DNA from: Deltaproteobacteria bacterium
GTDB lineage: Bacteria > Desulfobacterota > Syntrophorhabdia > Syntrophorhabdales > Syntrophorhabdaceae
Direction: 5' to 3'
DNA: 64,000 nt
Assembly: GCA_029777945.1 (NCBI GenBank)
Contig: JAKORG010000082.1
Coordinates: forward strand, 87,862 to 151,861
Both the position numbers and the translations under genes were made by a program. How positions within the stretch are numbered: the stretch's first letter is position 1; the number at the start of each line of letters is the position of its first letter. Positions 63,091-64,000 of the stretch are shown in pieces. A model generated the notes under the pieces. It was not told where the DNA came from. It ran no database searches and was given only the letters and a program-made list of their open reading frames with translations.

Positions 63091-64000
63091 ATGTCAAAGA
63101 AATTGATACTAAAAGAGCTTTGCCGATACAACATCGGGACTTATGCAGATATTATCTATAGAAACGCACTTCTTTATCCAGATAAAGAGGTATTCATTTA
63201 CGGTGAAAAAAGACTCACTTTTTCTAATTTTAATGCCAGGGTAAACAGATTGGTCCATTTACTACAATCGATGAATTTAAAAAAAGGGGATAAGATAGGA
63301 ATACTATCGTGGAATTGCATTGAATGCACAGAAATTACAGGTGCTGCCATGAAGGGTGGTTTTGTTGTCGTCCCTTTTAATCCTCGTTTCCAGATAAACG
63401 AACTCGATTACATAATCCACGATTCTCAAGTTAAGGTTATTTTTACTGGAAAGGAACTAATACCTATTGTCTTAATGTTGAAAGAAAAGTTTTCTGGCAT
63501 CGAGTTTATATCCCTTGAAGAGAAAAGTCCAGAAATGTCATTTTACGACGAGCTTATTAATAATTTTACAGACGCCGAACCTGATGTTGATGTTACAGAG
63601 GATGACCCATTTATCATATTCTATACAAGCGGAACTACAGGTATACCAAGGGGTGCTATCTATACTCATTACAAAAAGCTTGAAGAGGCCAGAACAAAGG
63701 CAATCCTTGGTGGATTAAGGCACGATAATATACATGTAATGATTTTGCCTCTGTTCCACATTGGCGGCTGGTCACATTTTTGGACATTTTTTATGGTAGG
63801 CGGGACAAATATCATCATGCCTAACAGGTCCTTTGATCCTGCTGCGACCTTGAAGGTTATAGAAAAGGAAAGGGCAACGGATATCCATATAGTCCCCACC
63901 CAGCTTGCCATGTTCTTATCCCTTCCTGATGTTGAAAAATACGATTTGAGTTCACTAAAACAGATATGGTATGCGGCATCGCCTATGCCCCTTGAGCTTT
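63091..64000 (+). CDS. Acyl-CoA synthetase (AMP-forming), island copy 2 (3' end outside window)
   Basis: The first 303 residues of a second ligase, starting with ATG at 63091 after AGGAGG. It matches copy 1 along its whole visible length: KELCRYNIGTYADIIYRNALLYPD, GILSWNC, YTSGTTGIPRGAIYT and ATDIHIVPTQLAMFLSLPDV. Divergence is strongest in the substrate-facing segment near residues 145-165. The gene runs off the window before motif FYGSSE. Tandem duplication with separate ribosome sites points to two related acid substrates or a dosage effect. Confidence 0.88.
   Translation, partial: MSKKLILKELCRYNIGTYADIIYRNALLYPDKEVFIYGEKRLTFSNFNARVNRLVHLLQSMNLKKGDKIGILSWNCIECTEITGAAMKGGFVVVPFNPRFQINELDYIIHDSQVKVIFTGKELIPIVLMLKEKFSGIEFISLEEKSPEMSFYDELINNFTDAEPDVDVTEDDPFIIFYTSGTTGIPRGAIYTHYKKLEEARTKAILGGLRHDNIHVMILPLFHIGGWSHFWTFFMVGGTNIIMPNRSFDPAATLKVIEKERATDIHIVPTQLAMFLSLPDVEKYDLSSLKQIWYAASPMPLEL

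Noticed and set aside
1..64000. tRNA, rRNA, integrase, transposase or prophage genes
   Set aside because: None recognised on either strand by motif reading; a tRNA scan would be needed to exclude tRNAs fully.

Overview
The window is AT-rich bacterial chromosome, densely packed with protein genes. It looks like a strict anaerobe of the Desulfobacterota (old Deltaproteobacteria) type; this is inferred from gene content, not from a marker-gene match. The basis is: a permease-less regulatory PTS carrying both HprK and RapZ; AhbC of the alternative (sirohaem) haem pathway; a trimeric electron-bifurcating [FeFe] hydrogenase with a sensory hydrogenase and Rex; a tungsten-type aldehyde:ferredoxin oxidoreductase; a Mo-hydroxylase next to CoA ligases; and Gram-negative envelope genes (RND pump, PagL-like deacylase, WaaG-like glycosyltransferase). 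No rRNA, tRNA, CRISPR array, insertion sequence or prophage was recognised.

Layout. 1-5828: start of an NtrC-type response regulator (minus strand), then hpf-ptsN-hprK-rapZ-EIIA(Man)-ptsH-ptsI, a phosphorelay with no sugar permease in view. 5848-10893: methyl-cycle block metK-ahcY-PfkB kinase, followed by ahbC and a cupin. 10933-18316 (minus): a radical SAM/SPASM protein, a PagL-like outer-membrane enzyme, an M48/TPR lipoprotein, a short UvrD-like helicase, an Endonuclease Q-like PHP protein and a beta-hydroxyacid dehydrogenase. 18450-27444: TetR plus a complete RND tripartite pump, DUF763, a class A acid phosphatase and a CoA-binding protein. 27450-35389 (minus): rex-hydC-hydB-hydA-hydS-phosphatase. 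35549-49794: a repeat-built coiled-coil membrane protein, aor, glycosyltransferase, methyltransferase, B12/radical SAM protein, hrcA-grpE-dnaJ (no dnaK), rarA, an adenylate-cyclase/TPR membrane protein and a chemoreceptor.

50288-64000 is a catabolic island: phenylacetate-CoA-ligase-like enzyme, 59-aa coiled-coil protein, MoaD-like protein, three-subunit Mo-hydroxylase, TetR regulator with an apparent ATT start, acyl-CoA dehydrogenase with an unusual C-terminal extension, a TRAP transporter, and two tandem acyl-CoA ligases (the second runs off the end). The likely logic is import of a carboxylic (probably aromatic or cyclic) acid, CoA activation, and oxidation or reduction by the Mo enzyme and the dehydrogenase. 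The substrate cannot be read from the sequence.

The best candidates for something under-described are: (1) the Endonuclease Q-like/UvrD-like pair, in which both proteins end in a beta-clamp-binding-type pentapeptide; (2) the Mo-hydroxylase island, which resembles 4-hydroxybenzoyl-CoA reductase but lacks the cysteine-rich insert in the FAD subunit; (3) the acyl-CoA dehydrogenase with a winged-helix-like tail; (4) the adenylate cyclase with a retroviral-type CCHC zinc knuckle. Several operator-like palindromes, notably a perfect one at the rex promoter, suggest how these blocks are controlled.
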